DNA from: Hyphomonadaceae bacterium
GTDB taxonomy: Bacteria > Pseudomonadota > Alphaproteobacteria > Caulobacterales > Hyphomonadaceae
Reading direction: 5' to 3'
Assembly (NCBI GenBank): GCA_028285145.1
Contig: JANQQC010000013.1
Span: 1-64,000 of the forward strand
DNA length: 64,000 nucleotides
Shown: positions 63,721-64,000 of the stretch, one piece after another
How the letters are laid out: the number at the start of each line of letters is the position of its first letter
Position numbering within the stretch: the stretch's first letter is position 1
Program-made: the position numbers and the translations under genes
The notes under the pieces: generated by a model
Databases searched by the model: none
Told to the model about the DNA's origin: nothing
What the model saw: only the letters and a program-made list of their open reading frames with translations

Positions 63721-64000
63721 CGGAGGCGTCTCCCAGCACTGGTGTTTCCTGCGTCTGTTCCGGCATCGGTGTCAGCTTCTTGGATTGGCCCTGATACTGA
63801 ATTTCGACCTGGTGCGGGTATGGGATCGTGATTCCCGCTCCGTCAAAGGCCTCTTTGACAGCTTTGGTGATGTCGCCGCGGATCGGCACGAACTCGCGTG
63901 TGGGTACCCATGCGCGCAAGCGAATCTTCACCGAGAAGTCTCCAAGCGCGTGGATCGATGTCCATGTCTCATCCTTGGCGAGAACACGCCCGTGATTGTT
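63713..64000 (-). CDS. Second MscS-family channel, 5' part outside window
   Basis: The C-terminal 95 residues of another MscS-like channel, open to the right edge. FSVKIRLRAWVPTREFVPI and FDGAGITIPYPHQVEIQYQG parallel the neighbour's C-terminus, followed by a longer tail. The internal GTG at 63931 is not the true start: the frame continues (KDETWTSIHALGDFS) to position 64000. Confidence 0.9.
   Translation of the reverse strand, partial: NNHGRVLAKDETWTSIHALGDFSVKIRLRAWVPTREFVPIRGDITKAVKEAFDGAGITIPYPHQVEIQYQGQSKKLTPMPEQTQETPVLGDASDE

Overview
This window looks like a chromosomal segment from a dimorphic alphaproteobacterium, most likely of the Hyphomonadaceae (Hyphomonas/Henriciella-like). Reasons: it carries mipZ and an SpmX-type muramidase-fold polar protein, both hallmarks of the Caulobacterales lineage. 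It also has the long alphaproteobacterial dCTP deaminase, clpS-clpA, DUF1489, a phasin, and an adjacent pair (beta-helix lipoprotein plus diheme cytochrome c) whose family I know from Hyphomonas neptunium. G+C is moderately high throughout, and I see no phage, transposon, CRISPR or rRNA locus. I made the genus-level guess from recall, not from a search.

Layout. 1-8.8 kb: housekeeping metabolism (truncated acs, apaG-metZ, dcd, and the radA-cvpA-purF-SDR operon). 8.9-9.9 kb: a BLUF blue-light receptor followed at once by a small K+ channel. 10-16.8 kb: pccA, two DUF805 membrane proteins, lipB, tRNA-Leu(GAG), mgtE and spmX, the last behind a candidate sigma-54 promoter. 16.8-23.4 kb: a cyclic-nucleotide-domain patatin, an enoyl-CoA hydratase, small conserved unknowns and a zinc alcohol dehydrogenase. 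23.5-31.6 kb: two divergently organised iron/siderophore uptake operons (TonB receptor-DUF3325-small membrane protein-PepSY reductase; DUF2946-siderophore receptor-exported PfpI protein), both preceded by a motif containing ATTCTCAT. 31.6-35.7 kb: an amidase, then a metal (probably zinc) TonB receptor and a MerC-like protein behind a Zur-like palindrome.

35.8-48.8 kb: tRNA-Phe(GAA), panC-rng-yacG, mipZ, a D,D-carboxypeptidase, a phasin, clpS-clpA, groES-groEL with a CIRCE element, an NhaC antiporter and rsmD. 48.8-55.9 kb: enoyl-CoA hydratase-tadA; a three-gene operon of unknown function under a 24-bp palindrome; two PaaI thioesterases; and an FMO-M23 lipoprotein-DUF6498 cluster. 55.9-64 kb: a TetR-esterase-oxidoreductase operon, the diheme cytochrome/beta-helix pair, a 40-codon gene remnant, a dienoyl-CoA-reductase-like SDR, DUF2147, and two tandem MscS channels, the second cut by the window edge.

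The best candidates for undescribed biology are: (1) the BLUF/K+ channel gene pair, which has every BLUF photocycle residue and a canonical TVGFGD filter; (2) the 51.0-52.2 kb operon (ribbon-helix-helix-like small protein, His-rich helical protein, DUF5946) with its large operator-like palindrome; and (3) the siderophore receptor coupled to an exported isonitrile-hydratase-like protein.
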